64,000 bases of DNA from Rhynchonema sp. JSB1_4 (taxonomy: Eukaryota > Nematoda > Chromadorea > Monhysterida > Xyalidae), in the NCBI GenBank assembly GCA_030248065.1, contig JASAMV010008908.1:1-64000 (forward strand), in the 5' to 3' direction. Below, in pieces: positions 24,419 to 37,400 of the stretch (positions are counted from its first letter, which is position 1; each line of letters starts with the position of its first letter). The notes below the pieces were generated by a model. The model had not been told where the DNA came from, did no database searches, and worked only from the letters and a program-made list of their open reading frames with translations. Both the position numbers and the translations under genes were made by a program.

Positions 24419-26364
24419 ACTTCAAGTTTTGATGTCGGACACAGAATTCTCCTGTTTGTTGTCGTGTATGATAACTTTGTGGTGTGTTTTTATTCTGCAA
24501 AAACAGGAACTATGGTTCTTCGGATTCTTGGTGAACTATATGGGTAGATATCAGTTGGTCATATGTATGTGCAGGAACGAGATTGTTACATCTTGTGAGA
24601 GAATGTGTTATATCGCAATTGTACAGTACGGTGCAAATTTGATGCCTGACCGGGAAACGGAGCACACGATAAAGTTGGCATGAAACACCAGGAGGAAGAA
24701 ATGACCATACAGACCAAACATGCCTGGTGGTGAACAGTATGCAACGCTGCTCACACAGAACACGTATAAAGTAAGTATACAGACAGTTTGGCACAGTAGC
24801 ACACATGCATAACTGCATAATCTGCCGTGCATGTGTGCGTGTGTGTGTAAAAACCGACCAGGTACGCGCGCGCACAAACACTGCAGTGCACATTCTTTTT
24901 GGGCTGTTTTATGCTTGATTGAAGTACATTGTACGCTTGGCAACCAACAGTGGGTTGGTTCGTTACAAGGGCGGATCCAGGGGGTTAACAGGGGCCATGT
25001 CCCCCTTTGCGCCAAAATTTTCCTCGCGGCGCGGCGTCCATATTTTGTGTTATTTGGCTTAAAAACGCCAAATTCGAAACAAGCGGTGGAAAAAATAACC
25101 TCAAAAAAAAGGAACAAGCACCAGATGAAAACGGCTTTTTGAATTTGGCCCCTCCCTTGGCCAAAGCTGGATCCGCCATTGGTTTGTTGCGCCCCAAACC
25201 TTTGCCCGTATATTTTGTGTCCAACTTTTTTTGCGCGCTATAAATCATCCCATGACAGATCTCTAGTTTTCTAGATTGTTTGCTGTTTAGGCTGGTGCCG
25301 GTTTCAAATTTAGTTTTTTTCGAAAAATAATATTTTTCATGATAATAGCATTCCAATATTGCACATTTGCATCACAGTGTGTTGGAGTAGTGTGTGTAGT
25401 CAGTCAACTGCTTTTTCTGACAATGTCACTGCACCTGCACACAATGATGTCAGTTGTTCACTGTGCGTCTGGTTACGTACCATATTGTATGACGGCATCT
25501 TCGGCATTTGAACAAACGTAGGACAATTTTAGTAAGAAAACAGTAACATTAAACGACCTCTGTATTTTTGTCCTGTCTTTACATATATCTGACGCGTACA
25601 AACGTTGTTGGCGCACAACTGCTGGCAACAGCGCAAAACGCACCAGATTTTGCGCGCCAACAACCGTTTATCAGTGGGTTGACGCGCGTGGTTTTTGTAC
25701 TTTGCTCCGAAACGTATAGGCCTTCGTACGTCCTGTGTCGTGTTACTAGATCGTTTGCAACTGCGCAAGTGTAATGTGTTGATCTGTGAGCTTTGCTCAG
25801 CTGTACTGCTTGGAAACGAACAAACGACTGTTCAGATAACGCATACACCAGCGTGCATTTGTTGTATGACCAAGCGGTCGCTACCGGAAGGTTGAAAAAC
25901 GCTGATTATTCCGTTCAGCTAATTCACTCGTACTGGTGCACCGGATTGTAAGAGTGCCCATAGTACAATTCCACGCAGTGCTGCTGTGTGGTCCCTGATT
26001 ACAATACAAATGTGTAATCAACCAATGTAATGCAACATGCCTGTGACGAAGTTACTGTATGTTTATCGCAGTCACGTGGTACTGATGTTTCTGATAACAA
26101 GCGAACTTTGATCGGCACGTTTCACGTGCAGTCTTTGATCGTTGGAAGTTTCCAAAGTGATTAATGATGTGCACAATGCGACGTGCTAAACTTTGTTCCT
26201 CGTGATTGAAGAAATGCACGTATAGTGCTACACTCCACCATACTTCTGTTTTTTCAGTGGCCCCGTGGTGTTTTTATTTTTTGTTGATGTCTTTTATACA
26301 TATTTACATACAATATGTTTTAGGTTTCAGCAATATATAAAGTCTCAAACTGAATGTTTCAAAG
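24419..26364. other. MSRA-CPT1 intergenic region
   Basis: About 1.9 kb without a recognisable exon. It contains a family B MITE (24966-25181) and an imperfect inverted-repeat block around 25570-25700 with paired GTTGTTGGCGC and GCGCCAACAAC. TATATAAAG at 26335 sits about 25 bp before the CPT1 start codon. The remainder must include the CPT1 promoter. Confidence 0.5.
24966..25181 (+). mobile_element. MITE family B between MSRA and CPT1
   Basis: A 216-bp copy starting CAAGGGCGGATCCAG and ending CTGGATCCGCCATTG. The flanks GTTCGTTA and GTTTGTTG agree at six of eight bases, so this looks like an older insertion than the 22275 copy. Confidence 0.75.
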
Positions 26365-29300
26365 ATGGCATTCGCTTGGTTCACAATCAACACTAACCAA
26401 TCAGAATTCATGGTGGCTCGGCGATACCGTATCATGAGGGCGAAGGCCAATGTTGGTTTGATCTGTGTTTTTGTACCTCAAGTGCCAGGTTAAAGCAAAC
26501 GCCCGAAGGCCACTGATGGTGTACCGTTGTCGCTATTTGAAAGTCGTTCCAAGTGCTTTCAAAATTTTTATACATTTTCAGAAAATGGTCTACAACTACC
26601 TATTCCCGGTGCCTCTCCGCAGCCTTTGGTTCCTGATAATGATCGTGGCCTTGCTGCATTCAAGTGGATTGCAACCCCTGCTTGGACTGGTCGCCAATGT
26701 TGAAGCATGGCTCGAACCAATCTTTTTGTGAGTGTTAAACCAGATAAGCGGCTATTATTCGCCCTCAGTTACAAACTGTTTTCAGCTTCGTGCTTGTGTC
26801 GCGTCTGATCAGCATTTGTCTGTGCACGCTCGTTTTGTGGCTGACATTTGTGCTGTGCATCCGCGCAGCGCTGCACGTAATCCTGATGTACAAAGGATAC
26901 TTGAACGATGCACCCGGCAAGCCGTCATTGTTAACCAACATATACATGGTACATTTTATGGACTTCATGAATTGTTGGATAGATTCGTGAATCTCATTAA
27001 ATCTAAAACGTGGTGTTTCAGATCATAATCAAAGGCATGTGGAAGTGCAAACCTCGATTTATGACTTTCCAAAGTTTATTGCCAAGCATGCCATTGCCGT
27101 CGGTTGACCACACCGTGAATAAGGTATTGATACACAAACTTATTTTACTTGCTAAATTATCTGAACGGCATCATATCTTGGCTTTGCGTTATTTTAGTAC
27201 TTGAAATCGATGAAACCGTTGTGGACGGATGCGGAATACGAAGAACAGTTGAAGCAAGCCGAACATTTCAAGAAGCACGTCGCCCCTGCCATACAACGGA
27301 AACTATGGTTGAAATGGTTGACATCCCCTAATTACGTGAGTGTGCTTTTACACCCTTTGTGGTCATCGACTGGTGTATTGTGCACCATAGTGACACTGCT
27401 TATGTTACAGGTTACCGACTGGTGGAAAGAATATGCCTACCTCAAATCGCAAGACTCTCTCATCACAACCCAATGTGCTGGTCTGGTGAGTGTTCTGAGA
27501 CCTCACGAAACGTTTCCAGAAATTTATCAGGAAAATGCAAGAAAAACATAATTCTCACCAGGACGTAATATTCACGCAACGCACTCACAATCAAGCAGCT
27601 CGCGCTGCCACAACCACGCTGTTGTGTGAGTTGTTCCAAAAGGACACCGCACTTCGACAAACTATGAAACCGGTTGGTGTCGTTGGTGGAGAATGTAGTA
27701 TCGTTGTAACGAGGACTAAAATCTACATTCGTTTTAGATCAGTCTCGGTGGTATCCCCTTGTGCCTGCAGCAATATGCTGATCTTGTCAGAACTTTGCGC
27801 GCCCCAGGAGTAGATGGAGGTTGGTGCAGTCCGTTTCCCGGAAAGAGACTGCGCAGCGAAGCACGGTATGCAAACATTAGAGCTTAGGTTGACTTCTGGA
27901 GGAGGCTGCTGTTGGAGCATGGGTGGAGGAGAGGTTACGCCCACCGTCTGTACCTCTACTCTAGCCTCTCACTTTTCCACTGCTTTAACCACTCGCCTTA
28001 CCTCTGCTCTAACCTCGTGCAATCCGCACGAGTCACACGCGTGCGATAGTGAGACTAAAAGCCTATAATCGTGTACTAGCGTGTCACGAATTCAGCTACA
28101 GCACCAGCTGCAACTCTGGGTGAATTCTGAACGTACGCATACAGCACGCGTACGTACGCGTGCACGCCTGTGACGCCTTTGGACAGAATGCACACACAAA
28201 AGTATAGGAGGCCGAGTACACCGCGTGCACTGCGTACACAGTGTTGAAGCGGTCAAAGGCGTGCCTGCGGTGTACGCGTACGCCTGCGTACGTACGCGTA
28301 CGCCTGCGTACGTACGCGTGCTGTATGCGTACGTGCAGAATTCACCCAGAGTTGCAGCTGGTACTGTATGTACGACTTTCCGAGAAACGTACCGTACCAC
28401 ATGTAAACTTTGAAATTGCCGCACATCCATGAAATAATCTCATGGCTTCGATTATTTTGTATACGAAATCCCACTCGCACAGACAAAACGTTGCACACCG
28501 ATCCGTTCGCTCATCACCTGGTCGCCTATCACAAAGGCTGTTGGTACAAGATGCCCATGTATCACGGAAAACGGCCACTCAGGCCTGCGGAGCTGGAACT
28601 GTTGGTTCAAGCGCAAACTTTTTTAAATTTTGACAGTGGTATCTCACATATCGCCATGCTTGTCTTGCAGTGGGTTTCAACACATTATCGATCACGCGCA
28701 CGAGCATACACCGACGGCGAGCGAGGCAAAGTTGGGTGCGTTGACGTGCGGAAATCGCGCTGAATGGGCACGGGCGAGAAAACAGTGGTTCACCAGTGGT
28801 ACGGCATATGGTTGCCTTGACGCTTTCAAATTTGTTGTTTCAATATTTGTGTTACCGTTCTAAAAAAGAGAATTAGATCAGTTGATGCTTCAGGCGTCAA
28901 TAAAGAGAGTTTGGATTTGGTGGAGAACGCGCTGGAGGTGATATTCTTGGATGATGAGGAGCTCTATTATGATAAGGTTAGTCACGCTTGCACATCGGTT
29001 GTGCTTGTATCTGAATCACTCATGTTCTGTTTAGAGTTGGGCAAACAAACGCTTTTTTAAAAAAATTCGTTTTCTGGAAAAAGCTTTTTTATAAAAATTC
29101 AAAAACGCCCAGATGCTCAAAACATGCTCCAAAAAGGTTGAAAAGGTGCTTTTTAACAAGAAAGAAGGCTAAACCATGTAATTCTGTGTGTTGCAAAGCG
29201 ACATAAACGTGTTTCATTTTCTAGCAAGTTGCAAACATTCCGATTTACCCCGCATCATCTTTCCAATAATTTGGCGGGGGGTTGACCACGAAAAGCCACT

Positions 29301-31465
29301 CCGTGTATATGGACGTATCTCGAAAAAGTAAAAATTTGTCGAAAATTTTTGCTAAATTTTGGCCAAGAAATGATTTTCCTTGAAAAATCACGGAAATTCA
29401 GGTTTTAAAACGATTTGTTATGTGATCACAGGACGACTCGAGCAAAATTGAGCGCTGGTATCGACGGGTCTCGACCGGTGATGGATACAAACTGTGGTGC
29501 GATCGATCCTATGTAAATGTTATTGGCAAAAATGGCACGGTATGGACTGAGAATGGTGTCTATTGGTATATTTGTCGGGAGCGTGTTGTTGTTTGATCGC
29601 AAAATGGCATTATTGTTTTCAGTTCTCGTCCTGCGGCGAACATTCTATGTGAGTTTAATTGTTTCCATTTTGCTGACGACGTGTGCTTGCAATTTGTACT
29701 TACACATAAATCACACATAAATCCCCGTGTATTTGCTCCATGTTTTTCTTTTCAACGGTTTCCACTTTCAACTACAACGGAATCTGAAAGAGCCAAGAAT
29801 GCGATAAATGACACGATGTTTTTGCTCAATAGGATCAATCAGATAGTACACTTGATTGCTTTTAATTGCAGTGTTGACGCATTGATCTACTGCCACATTA
29901 TCGAATACATCAAGTACCACGAATCACACACTCCGTTGTACATGTACACTGATGACGGACATGCGCGCGGCGATATTGAGTACCAACCCATGCCGGAGCA
30001 ATTGCACTGGGAGCTGGATGAACAGGTGATTGATTGGGAAAGGATTGGGTTCGACTTCAGCAAGCTTTCTGACATGGGACAATGCGCCATCGCAGAGGTC
30101 AGAAATCTTAAGACGTGCATATGAACATGTGCTTGCATCAGGGAAAAGTGGTCTTGTGGGAAAGCCAATTGCGTAAAATTGTTCTTGAGCCACTGGTAGG
30201 CCCAACGTAATCCGTTTACTTTCTGCACATCTACCTTCCCATTTAATTGCAGTGTCAATCGCAAATTGAGCGCAGTCTGTCGTGTGCTCTGTCTATCAGT
30301 GAGGATGTCGATAACGCATCGATTGTACTCACTAATTACGGCAAGAATTTCATGAAGAAAATGGGCATGTCGCCAGATGCCTTCATTCAAATGGCACTGC
30401 AACTGTCCTATTACAAGGTCAGTCTATTCTGGGTGAGTTTCTGGAAAAACGTACTCACCTCAAGTAACGAAGAAGTTCAGGATCAAGGCCAGTTCGGTCT
30501 GACGTACGAGTCTGGCATGACCAGGTTGTTCAAGAACGGTCGCACTGATACGATACGCAGCTTGTCACAGGAATCGTGCCGTTTCGTTCGTGCCATGGTG
30601 AATGAGGAAGAGACGGTACGCGAAGGGAACGGTCCTTTTTGGTGTACTTATAAATTCGAGGTAGCACAGGCTTCTCTGAAACGCTTTTACGACAGGCAGA
30701 TGCATAACTTGTTTAAAAGTAGCTGTACTGCAATTTCCCGTCAGTCGTTCAGACCGCCGAACGGCTGGCATTGTTGCGTGCGGCGTGCAGCCATCATCAG
30801 ATTGAGGTGCGCAAGGTGATGGTGGGCACGGGATGCGATCGACATCTGTTCGCCATGTACATCGTCGCAAAGTTGGTGATCCTAGTCGTGTCCATGTATC
30901 ATATTCAAATGTTGGCAAATACGTTCATTCATAGAAACGTTCATTTCGAATTCAGATATCTGCAAATCGACTCTCCCTTCTTGACCAAGGCGTTGTCAGA
31001 ACCATGGAAAATGAGTACCAGTCAGGTAACGAGATCACCTGAAATATTACATTGTGCAATCGGGGATCACAATACAGCTTTCTAGCATTCAGAGTCGACC
31101 TGATGCATTTTGCAGACCCCGCAACATCAGCAAGCCGAGCACTTGCGTGTGCTGAACGCGGCGCCTGACCTGTTCTGGCCGGCGGGCGCATTCCTGCCTC
31201 CAACTGGCTCCGACTACGGCATATGCTACACAATTGGTGCTTGTGGTAACATGCTGTCATTCCACATCGCTGCCAGAAAATCGGACAAACACACGGCAAG
31301 TTCCATTCAGTCCGTTTTATGTTTCGTTGTACTGCGTTGAAATTCTGTTACGTGAATGGCCACTCGATTACCTGATTACCAATTCAGGATGCTCAACGGT
31401 TCAAATCCGTGCTAATCAAATGTTTGAAAGAAATGCAAGCCCTTGGACACGAGACCAAACATTGA
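26365..31465 (+). CDS. CPT1: Carnitine O-palmitoyltransferase 1, twenty exons
   Basis: Outer mitochondrial membrane enzyme making acylcarnitines, the rate-limiting step of long-chain fatty-acid oxidation. Exons: 26365-26451, 26582-26727, 26786-26948, 27022-27123, 27198-27335, 27411-27485, 27562-27672, 27738-27819, 28483-28600, 28671-28798, 28894-28976, 29432-29539, 29623-29648, 29872-30025, 30253-30417, 30481-30615, 30753-30871, 30956-31025, 31116-31295, 31388-31465. All phases agree: 755 residues (human CPT1A 773). Two N-terminal membrane helices are visible (about 37-57 and 79-103). Catalytic His454 is in CGEHSIVDA, encoded by a 26-nt exon. Family motifs: TYESGMTRLFKNGRTDTIRS, CDRHLFAMY, SEPWKMSTSQ. 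The last intron has a GC donor. The N-terminus aligns from the AFQFT region of human CPT1, so the first residues important for malonyl-CoA inhibition appear absent. Confidence 0.95.
28099..28366. mobile_element. Palindromic MITE in CPT1 intron 8 (TA-flanked)
   Basis: A 268-bp element with terminal inverted repeats of about 70 bp (CAG(C/T)ACCAGCTGCAACTCTG ends), flanked by TA on both sides (28097-28098 and 28367-28368). The arms contain CGTACGTACGCG palindromes. Long inverted repeats with TA target sites fit Tc1/mariner-type non-autonomous elements. Confidence 0.82.
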
Positions 31466-34400
31466 ATCTGCGTATGATGTTGCTACATAAATAGGGTACA
31501 ATCACGATTTTGTCTTTATACAAAAATTTAAATTCTTGTTATGGCACGCTGTCTTGTTTTGTGCATATTGAAATCTGTAGCTTCCTTTTGCGTTTGTCAA
31601 CGTGTTTTATAACATCTTCGGCATAAAAGCTTGAAAAATAATGTTACGCTTTTGATAAAGCATTTGACGCGATCACAGTCGTGATTGCAGTGGGCATCCT
31701 TTCGACACTCGTTGGACAAAAATTGGCCCTGAAAGACACGGTTGCGCTCGCTCGCTGAAAACCGACGCGGAAGTTGGGACTACTGAAACGGTACCCATAT
31801 AAGGCGCTAAAAATTAAACAAACAAATAACAAACAATAGGTAGGAAATCGTGAGCGCATGATGGGTGACATCAGATGTGTAGGCGTGTTGTTATAGTGCT
31901 CATCAGTCTGGCGGCGCATTATGGGTACCTGCCGCAGCCGTCAGTACTTCAGTTCACCGGTGCCTGTCTGGTTCCCAAAACTCTGTAAACTTTGCGTGTC
32001 CGCAAACACGGACCAAGTGCAAGTCGGCTCGATTCGTCCAGCTCACGCAGCCATGCACACGCTCATTGCGATCATAAAGTCAGAAAACAGTTATGCTCAT
32101 ACGCTTTGGTGGTGCATGTTTGTTAGTGCGCAAGGTGCCGGTGTGGTGTCTATCGTGTGCCCGAGTTGGTCGCCACAAATATGGGGCCATTGCACCGCCA
32201 ATGTGCCATGTAATCCGTCGTACCTATACCAACTGTACTTAATATATGGCGAGTCATTTTCGATTCAGTGGTCGTAACCAGCACAAGCGACTGTGCCTGT
32301 TTTGCCAGCCATCGCTGGTGGTTAATTTGGCGGGACATTAACCAACCAGGCACGCGATATACCAACCAGCTAATGCCCACCTGACCAACCCAACTGCACT
32401 TACAATAACATCAGTCATTTCGTTATTTTCATCTGCCCTATCGGTCATGTAATTTCAATTGGCCAACAGATGGTGTACTGCGCCGTGAGGTGATCAACCA
32501 TCGAACACTCAACTGAGTCTGTATATCGAGTAAGTCGACAAGCGACCACACGACGGCGAGTCACGCCCAAAAATGGTAAGTCAAGATATTGAAAGGTATA
32601 AGTATTTAGTTCCGTGTACGAGTACAGAGAGTTCGTAGTGCTTCATGCGCAATTTAAAGCTGTCTCCAAGTGATCCCCAAGTTCGGCTGTTGGTACTCAT
32701 TGAGGAACCACGTGCATCCGCATCCCTTCTCTGACAGCAACATTGATAACGAAAACTCAGTTTTGCGGAACTGTCAGTGATAGATTTGGAACGCTGATTT
32801 ACGCGGTATTCAATCTTTTTTTAGACCGCTGTTCAATTTCTATTGAAACGGAACTAAATCTGAATGCCCATGTGCTCTTTTTGATGAAGTGCTGGTTTTT
32901 TTGCTCGGTCGTTAAGCCGACTGAAGACCGGCTGGGCAGGCGCGCGCGCGCATAACAGTTTTTCGGTTAATTTGCGCTTCGCTTTGCCTCGCCCGCTGCG
33001 CGCGCGATGATAAAGCCGCGTATGCCGTTGCACATCTCTCTCACGTGAACAGCGAAAAATCCTTTTGAGCCCACACTCTCTCCAATTTGATAGGGCGAGC
33101 GAGAGAGGGAGAGAGCGTGTGAAATGAAAAACTCCGTCGACACACCGCGCGCGATGTGTTTTTATTGTGCCACAACAACACCCCAGCTCCCCGGCCGTGC
33201 GACTGGTGGGTCGTTTTGATAGCGAGCGGATTTAGTCGGCTGCGAAATGAGCTGCTCTCTCGACACGCACACACGCTCATACACGGCTGATTACAAACCC
33301 ATTGCCGTCAGACCATTGCGTGATATCATTGGCAGAGGCAGGAGCGCGAGAAGCTGCTCGGCTCATTTTTTGTTGTTCAGCTGGAGAGGCGCTGTTGAAT
33401 TCGCGTTCTGCACTTGAACTTCGTGCGAGTACATCCATTCTTTTGATATTCTTGTAATTCTGTCTGCTGTTGTATTGGTTGTGCATTTCACTTGCGGTTT
33501 GTCATTCATTAGAGCAGCACTCTGTTGCAGAGAGTGACGCTGTTGGCCTGTTTGTGAGGCACGATAATTTGGCATTTAAAGCAAGCGGACTTCCAATTAT
33601 TGTCGTTTTCTTTTCTTTCCTCTGCGTCGTGTGTCCTCGGAGATTCCATCGTAACATGAGATGGACGGTGACCACGCAGAAAGTTTGGCTGTAAACAATA
33701 AGGTCCTGCACAAAAGCGGAAGAAGCTCGTTGTTGCTTTTTAGTCCCTCTCACGGTTGAACCATTCCCTTGGATGGGACAGGATGTGCGTTTCCGTAAAC
33801 AAACAAATAATTTGGCATTGTATACCACCAGGTGTGGGTGGCTCCTGCAAACTGGTCCATGTGAGACAATCATGGCACGGCTGGTTTTGTTTCGTCTCTG
33901 ATACTGTGTATCAAGTTCTGCGTTTGTTTGAACACTCGTACAAATGCTGCACGAAAAATGGCATATCACGTGTGGTGCAAGTGAGCATCTTGAGAAAAGT
34001 GTTAGTGCCACGGTCATCAAAGTGAAGTCATCACGTCGAATCAGAGAGCTAAACGGATTCATACAATATGTTGCAAGTCGCGGTGACAGCTATAGTGGGC
34101 CGGAAACCACATCCATGTGTGCTCCAACGCGCCAAATTGTTTTCATCCCAGCTCACAGCATGCCGCTACATGATGCATCGCTTTTGATTACAGTGCTCGT
34201 TTTTATTCTCGCGCCATTCGCGCATCTCTTCTCGTTGTTTTCAACCAGCCGTGTTTAGAATTTCTGTCCATATAAGCACCATGTGTACTACTCCACCTCG
34301 CATTCGTTCATGATTATTGGCATTTTCATATACCAGTACAATATAATTTCGGTTTTCGAATGCCTTCTGCTGTTGAACTTGTGGCGGCCACTAGAAAACC

Positions 34401-37400
34401 AACAGCACTCAGCCAAATTGTTGTTTAATTGATTTGAATATCAAGCGCCCTTCCCAACGGCTATATGGCAGCGCTTTTCGTTGCTGCCATACACTTGTTG
34501 TCCAATTTGAAGTTCAGTCATAACAGTGGGAATCTTTTTGCAGTTTCAACAGTTTGTCCTGCACTAGCGCCACTGGTATGTATAGTACAAGGTACACTTT
34601 TCTGTGACCTCGTGGTATACATTACTCTCAGTTCAATGTTATTCGTGGTTTCAAAGATTAGTATTCAAGTTCTGGTGTCCATAGTTTACAAACATTGTAC
34701 AAGCACAGCTTCTTTAGCTGAACTTCAGTTGCCCGCGTCATGTGACCTGAAACTTCGACGGTTCACGTGGAGTAACCACAAAAATACACGTCACGTCACT
34801 TTATTGCAGCTCTAATCAGTCTGTCGTTTGTCATATCGTTTCACAGATCGGAAACGTCCGTCTCTATCTCTCTCCCTACAGTTTCGGTGTACTGTATGTA
34901 TGTATATGTAGGTGCCAGCTGGTGCACTAGTATTTCAATCTGCTAGCTATAATTATGCTTCGATGCTTTTCGACAAAATTACGCCCGTTGAGCGCCTAAA
35001 CTGCTGGTTTACTCAGTAATTCGAGACGACAGGTTACACCGAACCCAGATAAAAATGTAACACGGTCGTGGTACACTGTATATGTGCATTTACATACCTT
35101 AACTGGTAGGCTGCATGAGATTATATATACGTGCAGAAGGACACTATTGCATGGAGTGTACGTGGCTGGACTGTGCTTCAAAGTTTTTCAACGATCCCAG
35201 AATTTTACCACTCTCATACGTCACAATCCGTAGAATTGTTTACCCTTCATGTTATTGCGACTTCCGTTCCTTTTAAACCAACGGAGTGAAAGCCCGCCCA
35301 TTCATTCTAAACTCTCTTAATGCCCTGGTTTTAAATTAAAGTGTCACCGAGTGCGTGCTGCATGAACTCGTTCCATATATTCATTATTACTGTTACAAAT
35401 TATCTTCTTTAATCCTTGTAGGCGCATGCTGGTACCCTAATTTATTGTGCTTTGATGCCGAATACTGCATTTTGCGTAAGCCGTGAGCCGTGCCTCGCTT
35501 ATGCAAGCAGAAGTAGAAACTATGTATGAACGAACTGCATATACAGTATACCTCGGCAGAGGCGAAAGCGTAACGAAAAAGAAACTCCATTAAGACGAGA
35601 ACAAGCGCATTTGTTTTGTTTCCTCTTTCGTTGACTAGCGTTGTCGCGCCGCGAGTCGACCCTCGGGGACTACAGACGTACGTCAGAAGCCGATCACGGC
35701 ACTTTTACTCACTCTTTGATCACAACGGGCTGATAACAAAAACCGCACAACACACTTTGCCAGCGCAAACAGCAAACTGCCGCATGTACGGTTGGAAAGT
35801 TTTTGCTGAAAAGAATAACGACATGTAACCATCAAAATGGCACACGTATACAAGTAACGTGCTCGTTGGTAACCATGAGTGTTCTCTCAAATCAAAACAA
35901 GCAATACAGAAAATAACGACATGGCAATATAACCACATAGGGGGTACACCTTGATGGGATACACTCATTCATTTTTGCGACGCACAAACAACTGCGTCCG
36001 CGAGCACAGATCGGACCACCATCTGGCGTAATTCCCCCGTCTGCGCGACCAACTCTGACAATCGGAAATAATTATAAGTCCAACAGCCATACGGCGAGCC
36101 AACAGAGTAACACTGTGGCAGCATGTGTATTATTAGTTTTCGACAATAATCTCGGTGCATAATACAACCAAATTGGACCTCCGTCACGCACACATACTGT
36201 ACCCGGAGCCCCATTTAGCCAACGAACGCCCATACAATCGTTTTGTGGAACCAAATTTCGTTTCGACGACTGTCCATAGAGCAACCAAGGTGTACCTTTC
36301 CCTACGAAGCCACTTTTCGCTTGCACACACGGTAATATTCTGGCTTTTCGCCACGCCTGTACCCCATGATGTACCACGTCCGCAACCAAGCAGCGCAGCC
36401 CTAAACTCTCAACAACTAACCCACCCAACTGCATAACTAAGACGAACCGTGCTTGTTTGCTGCATCTTCGCATGCTCTGTGCCACGAACGAACTGCAAGT
36501 CGCGCGACGCTGAAGGGCGCTGAAAAGTACAACCAACAGTGCGTGTATACATACGTATGCATGGGCATTCCGACATGCTCCCAGTGTCGGCCGAGTGCTT
36601 TTTTAAAACGAAACTACATTATGTACATGTATGTACATTCAAGAGGACGCGTTATTTTCTCCACGAAATGACTTGTCCCACCACAAAGCAATGCGGCACA
36701 CCCCAATGTGTGCGTGCGTGTGTGTGAGTGAGTGAGTCTCGCACGATTGGGTCGAGACTGAGAGTTATCAAAATTTCATCGCCGCCGCAACACCACGAAG
36801 ACACCGTGTCGTCTCGCCCGACATTTAGTGGCCACTCGACTTTAATCCCACTACGACCCAACCGACAGGATCCCAATATCTATCAGCTGACCGTAGTCTG
36901 CAGCCACCGGCAGCTGCTGTAATCACTCGCAACATTCTGCAGTCTTGCTGTACATGCGTGCAGACACCTGTACAATACATGTCATCAGCAAGCAACATCT
37001 TATAGTGGTACATATATGTACATGTGTACCGTATACATGCTGTTGTACCGGTTATCAAACGAAACGGACGGACGCTTCGACTCTATATATTGCGATTTTC
37101 GATGCGCTTCACTGAACCCAAACTGCTTCCGGCTGCTGCTGCACTAACTGCTCTCCCGACTGCGGCTGCCGAATTTTTTTATTGTGCCCACAGCAGCGCA
37201 TGTAATATGCACTCACTCAGGAAGACGACCAAGCACATGTCCACGTATACGGTACACGGTTGAACTGCTGGCTGCTCGACCACTTATTTGAGCCTTGAAG
37301 CGAAAAGCGTCTGCATCCCCCCACTCCGATTGCGTATGCAGCAAGTGAACCTCCACTTATACCGTACCATATCGTATCCTATCACACTTTGTGATTCGTA

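Noticed and set aside
29033..29110. AT-rich GTTGGGCAAACAAACG segment in CPT1 intron 11
   Set aside because: Resembles ends of some transposons, but no matching opposite terminus or target duplication could be found.
31644..31919. Minus-strand 91-codon open frame after CPT1
   Set aside because: No recognisable domain and no splice partners; composition is not clearly coding.
32573..32575. ATG immediately followed by GTAAGT as a one-codon first exon
   Set aside because: Phase-compatible with Cav2 but a single codon has no sequence support; kept only as a note in the intergenic entry.
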